Source of the DNA: Candidatus Krumholzibacteriia bacterium
GTDB taxonomy: Bacteria > Krumholzibacteriota > Krumholzibacteriia > LZORAL124-64-63
Direction: 5' to 3'
Assembly (NCBI GenBank): GCA_016744705.1
Contig: JADGDU010000006.1
Coordinates: 118,173 to 182,172 of the forward strand
Length of the DNA stretch: 64,000 bases
In this document: positions 45,205 to 54,202 of the stretch, piece by piece
How positions within the stretch are numbered: position 1 is the first letter of the stretch
Layout: each line of letters starts with the position of its first letter
The notes under the pieces: model-generated
Told to the model about the DNA's origin: nothing
Database searches by the model: none
What the model saw: only the letters and a program-made list of their open reading frames with translations
Program-made: the position numbers and the translations under genes

Positions 45205-46068
45205 TTGGATCAACCGAATATTAATGAATTGGTGGCGTCCACCGGCAGCCTTGCTACGCTGCCGTCCACTGTTATTGAGTTGTTGGCCTTATTGGGTGAC
45301 GATACCACCTGTGCAGAAGAAGTGAAAAAAACCATCGAACGTGATCCGGCCATGACGGCCAATGTATTGAAACTGGGAAATTCAGCCTACTATGGCGTGC
45401 GTAGAGAGATCAGCAACGTACGGGATGCTCTGGTTCTGATGGGGAATCGCAGCGTGGCGGCCCTCAGTTTTGCCACGGGCATGGCTCCCGTATTACGCAA
45501 AGGTCTGGATGGCTATGGGGTTAGTCGCGAAGAATTTTGGAATCACAGCCTGGTTTCCGCGGCGGCCTCTTCGGAGGCGGCGCGTTGCGTAGGAATTCCT
45601 CAATTATGTTGTGAGGCCTTTACTGCGGGCCTGGTTCATGACGTGGGCATGTTGGTGATCGACCCTTGGCTCAAACAGCAGGGTATCATCCTGGAGACAT
45701 CTGGCTCTGAGTTAACTCTTTGTGAGCGAGAGTATGACAGACTGGGATTCGATCACTGCGAGGCTGGAGCATTGCTGGCCCATGAGTGGGGTTTTCCTGA
45801 AAATCTCATCGGGCCCATTGCTGGCCATCATGAGCGGCACTTTGACGGTAAGGATACGGAACTTCTGCGGGCCGTAGCGGCGGGAAATATTTTGGCTGAG
45901 GCCCTGGATTCAGACATGGAAAGCGAATCCGGTATGAAGATGGCTGAAAGTTTGACAGAGTTGGGTTTCTCCAACGATCTTCTGGAAAAGGTGCGTCTTG
46001 ATTTGGACTCCAATTTGGAGCAGACTCTGATCCGCGCCACCAGCAGTTCACCCCAGACGGTGGCCTGA
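45205..46068 (+). CDS. HDOD-domain signalling protein (second copy)
   Basis: A 287-residue HDOD protein closely similar to the product of 28388-29239: compare NELVASTGSLATLPST with SELIASTSELSSLPMT, and the shared TANVLKLGNSAYYGVRRE region. The HD-like segments are WNHSLVSAAAS and AGLVHDVGMLVI. I set the start at a TTG at 45205, where GGAGGGG lies five bases ahead and similarity to the paralogue begins; the frame is open back to 45076. It is transcribed away from the LVIVD gene and lies 24 bases before the exporter gene. Confidence 0.85.
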   Translation: MDQPNINELVASTGSLATLPSTVIELLALLGDDTTCAEEVKKTIERDPAMTANVLKLGNSAYYGVRREISNVRDALVLMGNRSVAALSFATGMAPVLRKGLDGYGVSREEFWNHSLVSAAASSEAARCVGIPQLCCEAFTAGLVHDVGMLVIDPWLKQQGIILETSGSELTLCEREYDRLGFDHCEAGALLAHEWGFPENLIGPIAGHHERHFDGKDTELLRAVAAGNILAEALDSDMESESGMKMAESLTELGFSNDLLEKVRLDLDSNLEQTLIRATSSSPQTVA

Positions 46069-46092
46069 TCAAACCCCAGCCAGGAGTTGGCC

Positions 46093-47304
46093 GTGAATTC
46101 CGCCCGCGATCCTCGCATCAGGTTCCTTATCGACCTGGGCAAAGCCCTGCACAGTTATGGTATTCCGGCTCATCGGCTGGAAGACGCACTGGGTAATGCC
46201 TCTCGGCGACTGGGCATTCGGGCCGAATTTTTTTCCGGACCCACCTCTCTAATCTCATCCTTCGGTGAACCCGGCGACCAGCACACGGCCCTCAGCCGGG
46301 TGGAGCCGGGGTTACTGCAGCTGGACAAGTTGGTGGAACTGGATGAAGTGGTGCAAGCGCTTTACCGGGGCGATATCGGTGTCGAAGATGCCGACCAGCG
46401 GCTTTCGGAAATTGACCAAACCCCCGAACGGTACGGACCCTGGCTAACGACTTTGGCCTTTTCCCTGGCCAGTGGCACGGCGGCACGGTTTTTTGGAGCC
46501 GGCCTGGTGGAAATGGTGCTGGCCACAGGCCTGGGTTTGGTGACCGGCACAGTGGCTTGGGCTGCTGGCCGCTTTGTTTCCGTAGGACGTATTTTCGAAT
46601 TTCTGGTGGCCGGCCTCGTCACTTTTCTGGCCCTGGGAAGCACCATCTGGTGGCGCCCCCTGGAGCCCGGAGCCGCCATCCTCGCCAGCCTCATCATTTT
46701 GCTACCCGGCCTGACACTGACGTTGGCCCTGAACGAGTTGGCCACCGGTCATCTGGTCAGTGGCACGGCGCGTTTGTCCGGGGCCATGATGACATTTTTG
46801 AAGATTGGCCTGGGGGTGGGCATTGGCACCAAGCTGGCCGGGTTTTTGCCTGGTGGGCCGGTTTTAGTTCCGGCCGTTGACCTGCCCGAATGGACCCTCT
46901 GGGCAGCCCTGTCCATCACTCCCTTTTGCTTGTGCGTTTTGTTCCGCGCCAGACCCCAGGAATCTCTGTGGATTTTATTGGGGTCCATGGCGGCTTTCTG
47001 GGGCGCCAGGCTGGGGGTTTCGGTGTTAGGTGTGGGACTGGGGGCCGTGATTGGGGCTTTGCTGGCAGGAATTGTCAGTAATTTCTTTGCCCGCTGGAAG
47101 AGGAAGCCGTCCGTAACCTTGATTGTACCTTCCATCATTTTACTGGTGCCCGGAAGCATTGGTTACCAGGGATTGACCATGCTGATGGAGAATGATGTGA
47201 CCAGTGGGATGGACAGTGTCTTCACTGCCCTGCTGGTGGGAGTCTCCCTGGTGGCTGGGTTGCTGCTGGCCAATGTTATTTTGCCTGCTCGCAATGCCTT
47301 GTGA
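46093..47304 (+). CDS. ThrE-like threonine/serine exporter
   Basis: A 403-residue inner-membrane protein of the ThrE family. Residues 1-110 are a soluble N-terminal domain (FLIDLGKALHSYGIPAHRLE), followed by about ten helices in two halves corresponding to DUF1212 and DUF3815 fused in one chain. ThrE exports threonine and serine using the proton gradient; substrate here is inferred. The GTG at 46093 has AGGAG seven bases ahead and is preferred to the TTG two codons earlier. Confidence 0.85.
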   Translation: MNSARDPRIRFLIDLGKALHSYGIPAHRLEDALGNASRRLGIRAEFFSGPTSLISSFGEPGDQHTALSRVEPGLLQLDKLVELDEVVQALYRGDIGVEDADQRLSEIDQTPERYGPWLTTLAFSLASGTAARFFGAGLVEMVLATGLGLVTGTVAWAAGRFVSVGRIFEFLVAGLVTFLALGSTIWWRPLEPGAAILASLIILLPGLTLTLALNELATGHLVSGTARLSGAMMTFLKIGLGVGIGTKLAGFLPGGPVLVPAVDLPEWTLWAALSITPFCLCVLFRARPQESLWILLGSMAAFWGARLGVSVLGVGLGAVIGALLAGIVSNFFARWKRKPSVTLIVPSIILLVPGSIGYQGLTMLMENDVTSGMDSVFTALLVGVSLVAGLLLANVILPARNAL

Positions 47305-47428
47305 TTCCATAGCTGTTTTGGGCCCCGTCTTGACTTGCCACGGCCGACCATCTACAATAAATCCTCAGGAAAAATACAATTTTCCCCTCTGAAAATTGCT
47401 CATTTATGAACCCACCCTGGAGGCCAAG

Positions 47429-48895
47429 ATGACCAAGGGACACCCTAAAGGTCTGTATGTGCTGTTCGGCGCCGAAATGTTCGAGCGTCTTTGTTATTAC
47501 GGCATGCGTGGACTGCTGATTCTCTACTTAACCAAAGCTCTCATGCAAGGGGACGAGAAGGCCATTGGTATTTATGGCGCCTTCACGGCCCTGGTTTACG
47601 CAGCTCCCGTCTGGGGTGGTAAATTGGCCGATACAGTGCTGGGTTATCGCCGGGCTGTAATTTTCGGCGGTATTGTCATGGCCTTGGGCGAGTTCATGAT
47701 TCTCGGGGGAACCGAGTTTTGGCTCTTCCTGGGCATGAGTGCCATCATCGTCGGTAATGGCTATTTCAAAGCCAACATCTCCACCATTGTGGGCAAGCTT
47801 TACAAAGATGGCGATCCCATGCGCGACAGTGGTTTCACCATTTTCTACATGGGCATTAACCTGGGCGCCTTGCTGGCCACTTTGGCCATCGCGCCAATCG
47901 GTGAGACCTTCGGGTTCCAATGGGGGTTTGGTCTGGCCGGCGTGGGGATGCTGCTGGGTGTGTTCATCTTCATTAAGGGACAGGATAAGCTGGAGGGTCA
48001 CGGTGAGGCGCCTGACCCCGAAGTCCTGCGCAAGTGGGGCATACCTGTTTACGTCGGCAGTATTTTGGCCATTCCCGTCTTATTTGCTTTGATCAATTAT
48101 GGCCGGGATATCCACTTCCTTGGTCAGGATCTTTTGTTCTATCTCCTGATCGGACTGCTGCTCTTTGTTTGCTTTAATCTGCTGCGGGCTGGTTTTCAAG
48201 GCGATAAAGTTCAGCGCGACCGAATCATCGTTCTCATGATTCTGATGACTTTCAACGTCGTTTTCTGGGCCTGTTTCGAACAGGCGGGCAGTTCGTTGAC
48301 TCTCTTTGCCGATCGCAATGTGGATCGGGATGTCTTCGGCCTCTATGAGATGCCTGCTTCCCAAACTCAATTTTTCAATCCCCTGTTTATCATCCTTTTC
48401 GGGAGCATTTTCTCGGTGATGTGGGTGCGGCTTTCGGCCATTGGTAAAAATCCGAATATACCGGTGAAATTTGGCTTGGGTATTATCCAGCTGGGTTTGG
48501 GCTATCTGTTGCTTCTGGTGGGCGCGGCCTTTGCCGGGGAAGCGGCCAAGGTGCCGTTATTCATCCTGGGTTTGATGTACCTTCTGCACACTACGGGAGA
48601 GCTTTTCCTGTCACCCATTGGCTTGTCCATGGTGACGAAGTTGGCCCCCAAACACATGACCGGTAGCGCCATGGGAGCCTGGTTCCTGAGCTTTGCCTTC
48701 AGTATGTATGTGGCCGCTGCTCTGGCTAAGCTTACTGGCAGCGAAGGTGGTGCGGCAGTGGATCTTACACCTGCCGATGGACTTGCCCAATACGTGGGTA
48801 TGTACGGTAAAATGGGGTGGGTGACGGTGGGAATCGGTGTGCTGCTGGTTCTGCTGTCCAAACCTTTGAACAAGATGATGCACGGCGTGGAGTAG
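47429..48895 (+). CDS. POT-family peptide transporter
   Basis: A 488-residue proton-coupled oligopeptide transporter with about 12-14 helices. The ExxER-type motif EMFERLCYYGMRG opens the first helix, GGKLADTVLGYRR is the MFS loop, and FWACFEQAGSSLTLFADRNVDR holds the conserved FEQ motif of helix 7. It should import di- or tripeptides. GGAGG lies six bases before the ATG at 47429, so the earlier in-frame start is rejected. A second, longer POT gene follows after a terminator. Confidence 0.92.
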   Translation: MTKGHPKGLYVLFGAEMFERLCYYGMRGLLILYLTKALMQGDEKAIGIYGAFTALVYAAPVWGGKLADTVLGYRRAVIFGGIVMALGEFMILGGTEFWLFLGMSAIIVGNGYFKANISTIVGKLYKDGDPMRDSGFTIFYMGINLGALLATLAIAPIGETFGFQWGFGLAGVGMLLGVFIFIKGQDKLEGHGEAPDPEVLRKWGIPVYVGSILAIPVLFALINYGRDIHFLGQDLLFYLLIGLLLFVCFNLLRAGFQGDKVQRDRIIVLMILMTFNVVFWACFEQAGSSLTLFADRNVDRDVFGLYEMPASQTQFFNPLFIILFGSIFSVMWVRLSAIGKNPNIPVKFGLGIIQLGLGYLLLLVGAAFAGEAAKVPLFILGLMYLLHTTGELFLSPIGLSMVTKLAPKHMTGSAMGAWFLSFAFSMYVAAALAKLTGSEGGAAVDLTPADGLAQYVGMYGKMGWVTVGIGVLLVLLSKPLNKMMHGVE

Positions 48896-48972
48896 GGTTC
48901 TTCCAAGCGCTCGGCAAAATACTTGTTTTCAACCCAATCCTTGGGTTATGATGCTTCGGTCGGATCCAACGG

Positions 48973-49005
48973 CGGGGCTTTCGTCACGGCGAAAGCCCCG
49001 TTTTT
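48973..49005 (+). terminator. Terminator between the two POT transporter genes
   Basis: CGGGGCTTTCG pairs with CGAAAGCCCCG in an 11-base-pair stem with a six-base loop, followed by five T residues. It ends only 29 bases before the next start codon, so that gene depends on read-through or on a promoter upstream of the hairpin. Confidence 0.88.
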
Positions 49006-49034
49006 ACGCCCAGTTCCAATCCTCGGAGGCGATA

Positions 49035-50969
49035 ATGTCTAATGTCCAAACGGAGAAAGGCCATCCCAAGGGCCTATACTCCCTCTCCTTCACCGAAATG
49101 TGGGAGCGTTTGGGTTTCTACCTGATGCTCGGCATCCTCTTTCTTTACATCATCGACACCGAGCGTGGTGGCCTGGGCTTTTCTCGTGGCAAAGCTGCCG
49201 AGATCTATGGCACCTACATGGCCTTTGTGTATTTCACGCCATTTGTTGGCGGTATGATCGCCGATCGGCTGCTGGGGTACCGACGATCAGTGCTCATTGG
49301 TGGCATTCTCATGGCCGCGGGGTATTTTGCTTTGGGTGTGCGCAGCATGCCCACATTTTATGCGGGCCTGGCTCTGATCTGTTTCGGAAATGGTTTCTTC
49401 AAACCCAACATTTCGGCCATGGTCGGTAATCTGTACGATGCTGATGATCCCCGGCGGGATGCGGGTTTCAACATCTTCTACATGGGTATTAATGTGGGCG
49501 CCACCATCAGTGCGCTGTTGGCTGCGCCTTTGCGCAACCTGTGGAGTTTCAACATGGCCTTCACCGCCGCAGGTGTGGGTATGCTCATCGGTGTGACGGT
49601 TCTGGTTCTGAGTTGGCGAGGCTTGGCTTCGGCCGACCGTAAGCCCGAAACTGCCGAGGGTGATTTTGGTCTGAAACAGATGGCCATGATTATTCTGGCT
49701 CCTGCAGCTGTGTTTGGAGTTGGTGGTTATTACCTGGGTAATGTGATTCCTCTGGTGCAGAACACCATCGGGTCCATCACCTTCGCCTTCCTTATCGCGA
49801 TGCTGCCCATCGGCTTCTATTTCTTCAATTTGGTGAGGACTGCTTCGCCTGAGGAAAAGCCTGGCCTGGGTGCTTTGATTCCAGTTTATATTGCCGGTGG
49901 CGCCTTCTTTATGGTGTTGCACCTCAGTGGTGGCCTGATCACCATTTTTGCGGAAGACAATACCGATCGCCAGGCAGAATGGATTCCCACCGCCACTGAG
50001 TTTTACGCTCAGAAGGCCATGCCATCCTACTACATCAACGCGGGCCCTGATGTGCTGCGTCCTGATGAGAGAACCCTGTTGGTGGTTCCCGGCGAAGCCG
50101 AATCCATGTTTGGCGCCCGCATCCTGAGCGAAAGTGTGGTTAAGGAATTACGCACGAACCTGGCTCATGGGGTGACGGTGAACAAATATGCCGGTCAGGA
50201 AAATCTGGAAAGCGGCTTGGCCTGCCAAGTCTTTCCCGATGAAAATGTGATCATTAGCACCGAGCGTGATAGCCACGGCGTGGCCACCACGACGGTGAAA
50301 ATTTCACCGGAAAACACCCCCAAGGTGGGTGATATTGTGCTCAGCCGCACCATTGATGGCAAGGAAGCTTCCCTGGTGATGGTTAGCCAGAAAACTTTCG
50401 ACAGTGTGTACGCGGGGGCTGAATCCGGCGCTGATCGTCTGATTCCGGGTAAGTATGTGCGTCTGTTGAATGCTGAGATGATCACCGGGTTCTTCAACCC
50501 CATCTTCGTGGTCTTCTGCACGCCGTTGGTGGTTTTCTTCTTTGCCTTCATGGCCAAAAGAGGCAATCCGGTCAGCACTGCGCGCAAAATTTTCCTGGGC
50601 ATGGTCATCACAGCAATTTCGCTGCTGGTGGTGGCTCTGGGCTCGTACCTCGGAGGCGGAGGATCCAGTAAGATTTCCATGATGTGGTTGATCGGATATT
50701 ACCTGATCATCACCCTTGGTGAGCTTTGTCTGTCGCCCATGGGTTTGTCCCTGGTGACCAAGCTGTCTCCCAAGCGCCTGGTTGGCTTGATGATGGGTGG
50801 CTGGTTCCTGGCTACTGCTGTTGGCAACAAGATGTCTGGTTTCATCAGTGGCTTGGAAGCCGGAACCCAGGTCTTTGTGATCCTGGCTGTGGCCATGTTT
50901 GCTGTGGCGGCCTTCATCTTTGCCATGCTTCCCAAGCTGAATGCAGCCATCAAGAAGTACGGCGCCTGA
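49035..50969 (+). CDS. POT-family peptide transporter with large periplasmic insertion
   Basis: A 644-residue POT-family protein, about 150 residues longer than usual. EMWERLGFYLM and GGMIADRLLGYRRS are the family motifs. Between the helix that should be TM7 and the next helix (about residues 298-477) lies a soluble, polar, beta-rich segment absent from the first POT protein. The FEQ motif of TM7 is replaced by a sequence reading MVLHLSGGLITIFAEDNTDR. The insertion should face the periplasm and could bind substrate or another protein. GGAGG precedes the ATG; the longer frame from 48948 crosses the terminator and is rejected. Confidence 0.88.
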   Translation: MSNVQTEKGHPKGLYSLSFTEMWERLGFYLMLGILFLYIIDTERGGLGFSRGKAAEIYGTYMAFVYFTPFVGGMIADRLLGYRRSVLIGGILMAAGYFALGVRSMPTFYAGLALICFGNGFFKPNISAMVGNLYDADDPRRDAGFNIFYMGINVGATISALLAAPLRNLWSFNMAFTAAGVGMLIGVTVLVLSWRGLASADRKPETAEGDFGLKQMAMIILAPAAVFGVGGYYLGNVIPLVQNTIGSITFAFLIAMLPIGFYFFNLVRTASPEEKPGLGALIPVYIAGGAFFMVLHLSGGLITIFAEDNTDRQAEWIPTATEFYAQKAMPSYYINAGPDVLRPDERTLLVVPGEAESMFGARILSESVVKELRTNLAHGVTVNKYAGQENLESGLACQVFPDENVIISTERDSHGVATTTVKISPENTPKVGDIVLSRTIDGKEASLVMVSQKTFDSVYAGAESGADRLIPGKYVRLLNAEMITGFFNPIFVVFCTPLVVFFFAFMAKRGNPVSTARKIFLGMVITAISLLVVALGSYLGGGGSSKISMMWLIGYYLIITLGELCLSPMGLSLVTKLSPKRLVGLMMGGWFLATAVGNKMSGFISGLEAGTQVFVILAVAMFAVAAFIFAMLPKLNAAIKKYGA

Positions 50970-50986
50970 TCGCCTCTATTGAGTTG

Positions 50987-51016
50987 GGCCCGGGCCTTCT
51001 GGTCCGGGCCTTTTTT
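50987..51016 (+). terminator. Terminator after the second POT gene
   Basis: GGCCCGGGCC pairs with GGTCCGGGCC (ten pairs, one G-U), with a four-base loop and six T residues. Confidence 0.92.
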
Positions 51017-51126
51017 ATGACAGAAAAATGACACCCTAAAGGTAGAGATTACGTTCTTATTGGTGTAGTTTACTCATCTATCCAGCAATTCTTCTGGAAA
51101 CCAGTCCAGCGACGAAAGGTCCTGTT

Positions 51127-51981
51127 TTGAAACGTTTATTCCTGTTGTGGTTTGCCACTTTCATCATTACGGTTTCATTCCTGGTTTACCAGAAATTGTC
51201 TGGCCCCACCTATCCTGTGCGTTACAAGGTCGAAGTGGGTGGAGAAACTCTCAAAGGTAAATTTTCTCGTTCCGGCGACATCAACGATGATCTGGAATTG
51301 GTCATCACCACCACCAGTGAAAATTTGAAGGCCGATTTGGTGTGGCAGCGTTATCCCATCAAAGATGGTTGGACCACGGAGGCTTTTGTTCGCCAAGACG
51401 GGCAGCTCAAAGCCTACCTACCCAAACAGGGCATGGCTGGAAAAGTTGAATACCGAGTAGAAATAACCAACGGTGGCGAGACGGTGGTGGTCCCCCATGA
51501 TGAAGCCGCCGTGGCCCGCTTCAAAGGCACTGTGCCCAACTTGATTCTGGTGGTGCATGTCATCTGTATGATTCTGGGAATGTTCTTCAGCAACGCCGCT
51601 GGTTTTGATGCCCTCACCGGCGCTCGCCAGCTAAAAGTTTTGTCCCGTCTTTCATTTGGTTTCCTGTTGGTTGGGGGCACCATTCTCGGCCCCATCGTCC
51701 AGAAATACGCCTTCGATGCATACTGGACTGGCTGGCCTTTGGGCTCCGACTGGACCGATAACAAACTGGCTGTCGGTGCTCTGGTCTGGCTCCTTGCCAT
51801 GATCGCCACCTGGAAATCTACCCCTGAAAATAAAGCTGGGCGCTGGATCACCGTAGTGGCCATGATCGTCATTTTTGTTGTTTATGGAATTCCTCACAGT
51901 ATCCATGGTTCGACTTTGGATTATGAGACGGGGGAACATATTCAGGTCATGATGCGGGAAGTTACCTCATTTTTGGGGTAG
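51127..51981 (+). CDS. Membrane protein of unknown function
   Basis: I do not recognise a family. The 284-residue product starts at TTG (MKRLFLLWFATFIITVSFLVY), giving one N-terminal helix, then about 110 residues of beta-rich periplasmic domain (VEVGGETLKGKFSRSGDIND onward), then four hydrophobic helices between residues 135 and 265. The last loop has conserved-looking histidines (IPHSIHGS). The order resembles a membrane anchor with an immunoglobulin-like extracytoplasmic domain. The gene stands alone between a terminator and the nested hairpin at 51987. Confidence 0.7.
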   Translation: MKRLFLLWFATFIITVSFLVYQKLSGPTYPVRYKVEVGGETLKGKFSRSGDINDDLELVITTTSENLKADLVWQRYPIKDGWTTEAFVRQDGQLKAYLPKQGMAGKVEYRVEITNGGETVVVPHDEAAVARFKGTVPNLILVVHVICMILGMFFSNAAGFDALTGARQLKVLSRLSFGFLLVGGTILGPIVQKYAFDAYWTGWPLGSDWTDNKLAVGALVWLLAMIATWKSTPENKAGRWITVVAMIVIFVVYGIPHSIHGSTLDYETGEHIQVMMREVTSFLG

Positions 51982-51986
51982 TGCTG

Positions 51987-52085
51987 AAATAACCAAGAGG
52001 CTGTGTGGATGATTCTTGCGAGGTCCTCGTCGCGTTGCTCCTGCGGAGTTCGCGCGAAACCATCCACATAGCCTCTTGGTTTTTT
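51987..52085. repeat. 99-base nested inverted repeat (long hairpin)
   Basis: The 21-base arm at 51991-52011 (starting AACCAAGAGGC) pairs with 52061-52081 (ending GCCTCTTGGTT) with one G-U pair, and A/T flanks extend the stem by three more pairs past a mismatch. The 49-base interior holds further dyads: CGAGG-T-CCTCG and CTCC-TGC-GGAG. Six T residues follow the right arm, so on the + strand it could end the upstream gene, but its size and branched interior are more like a small mobile or REP-like element or a structured RNA. I found no second copy in the window. Confidence 0.75.
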
Positions 52086-52112
52086 GTACTGTTGAGAGGA
52101 GGAAGAGGACTT

Positions 52113-52595
52113 ATGCAGAACGCTGAAGCTTTGATCGATATGCATGACCGCGCCCATCAGAACCTTAAGGCCGTATTGGCTCATTGCTCTGGGTTCGGTG
52201 ATGAGGATTTAAACTGCGAATTTCCCGGGTTTGGGTACCCCTGCGTTCGATTGCAGTTGCACCATGAAATTGGTGCGGAAAAGTATTGGATTGGCGTTAT
52301 TCAGGGGCGGATTGATGTCGACGAGGATGCCCCTGAATTCGCGTCGATTGAATCACTTATGGCCTATCGCAAGAAGGTTTATACGGTGACGGATGAGTAT
52401 CTGCTGGCTGCCTCACTTGAGGATCTTAACACCCCGCGAATGATGAAGACCTGGGGAAATCGAGAGAAAATGCTCGTTCCTGCCCATGTCATTCTCCGTA
52501 CGATAACCCACCTATATCACCATCAAGGTCAAATTGCGGCTATGTGCCGGCTGCTAGGCAAACCGTCTGCCGGGTGGGATTTCCCACTCCAGTAA
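52113..52595 (+). CDS. DinB-superfamily protein
   Basis: A 160-residue helical protein of the DinB/YfiT superfamily. The three metal-ligand histidines expected for a four-helix bundle can be seen as H in QLHHEIGAEKYW and the pair in THLYHHQGQIAAM. Such proteins act in thiol-dependent transfer or metal-dependent hydrolysis, and the specific role is unknown. The frame opens at 52005 inside the hairpin, but GAGGAAGAGGA precedes the ATG at 52113. Codon choice looks looser and more AT-rich than in neighbouring genes, which together with the adjacent hairpin hints at recent arrival. Confidence 0.8.
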   Translation: MQNAEALIDMHDRAHQNLKAVLAHCSGFGDEDLNCEFPGFGYPCVRLQLHHEIGAEKYWIGVIQGRIDVDEDAPEFASIESLMAYRKKVYTVTDEYLLAASLEDLNTPRMMKTWGNREKMLVPAHVILRTITHLYHHQGQIAAMCRLLGKPSAGWDFPLQ

Positions 52596-52678
52596 ATTGC
52601 CTTAGTGCCCTCAAAGCAATGGACTGAGGGCGGCGAGAACGGGACTATGGTGCCGGACGCTGGTTCCCCGCAGGAATA

Positions 52679-53647
52679 CTAATCTTCCGAAACACAGACC
52701 TCTCCTCGAGAGGCTGCCATCAGTGTTTTAATAAGTACAAAGAGAATAATCAGACTCGTGGCTATGGTCATGACAAAGAAGGCTTGCTTGAAAATGAGCA
52801 GGCCACTGGATTTGTACATCATGACGATACTGAGGGTGAAGGCATCCAGGGGGAAGGTGTAGCCCCACCAACTGAGAAAGAAGGGGACATCTTTGAATTT
52901 GGTGACCATGGTCAGAAGCATCAGGACGGTGAAAACGCCGAAGTAGAAGAGGACTCGGGCGGCGGGGTCCAGAGTATTGGTCAGTTTCATGTAACTGATG
53001 AAGCCCACGGATGGGGGAGCCACCAGGATGAACAAGGTGGGCAGCAGTTTTTGGGGCATGGGATTGTGGAAAAAGATACGGTTCAGAAGGACGCCAAAGA
53101 GGAGAACCCAGTAGAGGATGCCAATGGAGAAGAAGAACCAGGAGATTTCCGGGTTGAAATGCTCCACGCCGGCAACAGGCACCAGAAGGGGGCCCACCAC
53201 GGGGATGAACCAAGCGGGGTTGAAGGTTTTCAGGTCGTATTGGTTATGGAACCAGTTGTGCAGGATTGCCAGGAGTAGGAAGAGATGCAACGGGGTCCCA
53301 ATGAGCCAGAAAATTTTGGATAACCCCATGTATCCGGCTTCCACATAGCCAATGCTCAACAGCAGAAAACTGATGGAAATGCCTGGGAAAAAATTGATGC
53401 GGATGGGGTGGAGAATGTCCTTTTTTACACTTTCGGGGTAACGCAAAAATTTCAGGCCATATCCCAGTAGGATCAAGGCGAAATAGGCCGTGGCAAAAAA
53501 GAGAATGCCCTGGCCAATAGGAAGTTCTACATGAAACATATGCTGGAACTTCAGGTAGACGACCGAAAGGCCAACCAGACCCATCACCGATGGCATGAGA
53601 GTGATGGGGAAATGCTGGAGTTTGGAACCGCTGTGGGTTTCGGACAT
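52679..53647 (-). CDS. TehA/SLAC1-family channel or C4-dicarboxylate-type transporter
   Basis: A 322-residue inner-membrane protein with about ten helices, the fold of the TehA/SLAC1/Mae1 family. HFPITLMPSVMGLVGLSVVY at the start and FNPAWFIPVVGPLLVPVAG in the middle are characteristic. Members conduct anions, carry dicarboxylates or sulfite, or give tellurite resistance. The substrate is not determined by sequence. It is divergent from the DsrE-like gene, whose link with sulfur chemistry makes sulfite export a weak possibility. Confidence 0.85.
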   Translation of the reverse strand: MSETHSGSKLQHFPITLMPSVMGLVGLSVVYLKFQHMFHVELPIGQGILFFATAYFALILLGYGLKFLRYPESVKKDILHPIRINFFPGISISFLLLSIGYVEAGYMGLSKIFWLIGTPLHLFLLLAILHNWFHNQYDLKTFNPAWFIPVVGPLLVPVAGVEHFNPEISWFFFSIGILYWVLLFGVLLNRIFFHNPMPQKLLPTLFILVAPPSVGFISYMKLTNTLDPAARVLFYFGVFTVLMLLTMVTKFKDVPFFLSWWGYTFPLDAFTLSIVMMYKSSGLLIFKQAFFVMTIATSLIILFVLIKTLMAASRGEVCVSED

Positions 53648-53785
53648 GGCAGGGGCCTCCGGTTAAGTTTCGAATCCATTTGATTTGAAATATAGCATGA
53701 GTTAATTTCGGGTCCAGGATAATTGGTATTCGTGGATGATTAAGTGATATGATGGCAAATACATAGCCCAATGGGAGGATTTTAA

Positions 53786-54154
53786 ATGAGCACCAATTCA
53801 AAAACTTTTTTGATCAACCTCATCAGTAGCAACGGTTCCAACGTAGGTAAAGCCCTGCGCTTGGGAAGGAAATTTTTAGGGGCAGGTTGGCAGGTTGTTC
53901 TTTCCATAAACATTGAGGCCGTCAAAATTCTGGATCCCTCTGTGGGACAGGAACATTGCCCTGTTGCAGGAAAGCCATTGCTGGAGATGGTCAAAGCATT
54001 TCAAAATGAAGGTGGTCAGGTTTTGGTGGGTACTGAGTGTTTGGCTCTGGCGGAAATGGGGCAGGATGTTTTGTTGCCGGGCATGAAAATGGCAACCTTC
54101 CCTTTGATGGAAGAAATTCTGGACAGGCCCGAAGTCAGGACTATGACCTGGTAA
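53786..54154 (+). CDS. DsrE-family-like small protein
   Basis: A 122-residue soluble protein with the alternating alpha/beta pattern of DsrE/peroxiredoxin-like proteins: a first strand FLINLISSNGSN, a helix AGWQVVLSINIEAVKIL, and ALAEMGQDVLLPGMKMATF near the end. Cysteines are in EHCPVAGKP and TECLALAEM; the typical catalytic cysteine of sulfur-relay DsrE cannot be assigned with certainty. GGGAGG lies nine bases before the ATG. Confidence 0.72.
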   Translation: MSTNSKTFLINLISSNGSNVGKALRLGRKFLGAGWQVVLSINIEAVKILDPSVGQEHCPVAGKPLLEMVKAFQNEGGQVLVGTECLALAEMGQDVLLPGMKMATFPLMEEILDRPEVRTMTW

Positions 54155-54194
54155 AAACTCTCAGTCTGGTCGGCGATGCGGCCAGCCTGGTTTT
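54154..54194. terminator. Candidate bidirectional terminator
   Basis: Between convergent genes, CTGGTCG pairs with CGGCCAG around a six-base loop, and an outer AAAAC pairs with GTTTT. The stem is interrupted, so the call is tentative. Confidence 0.4.
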
Positions 54195-54202
54195 GGGAGA
54201 AT

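Noticed and set aside
52607..52631. Inverted repeat GCCCTCA / TGAGGGC between convergent genes
   Set aside because: Seven-pair stem with an 11-base loop and no T-run on either strand; too weak to call a terminator.
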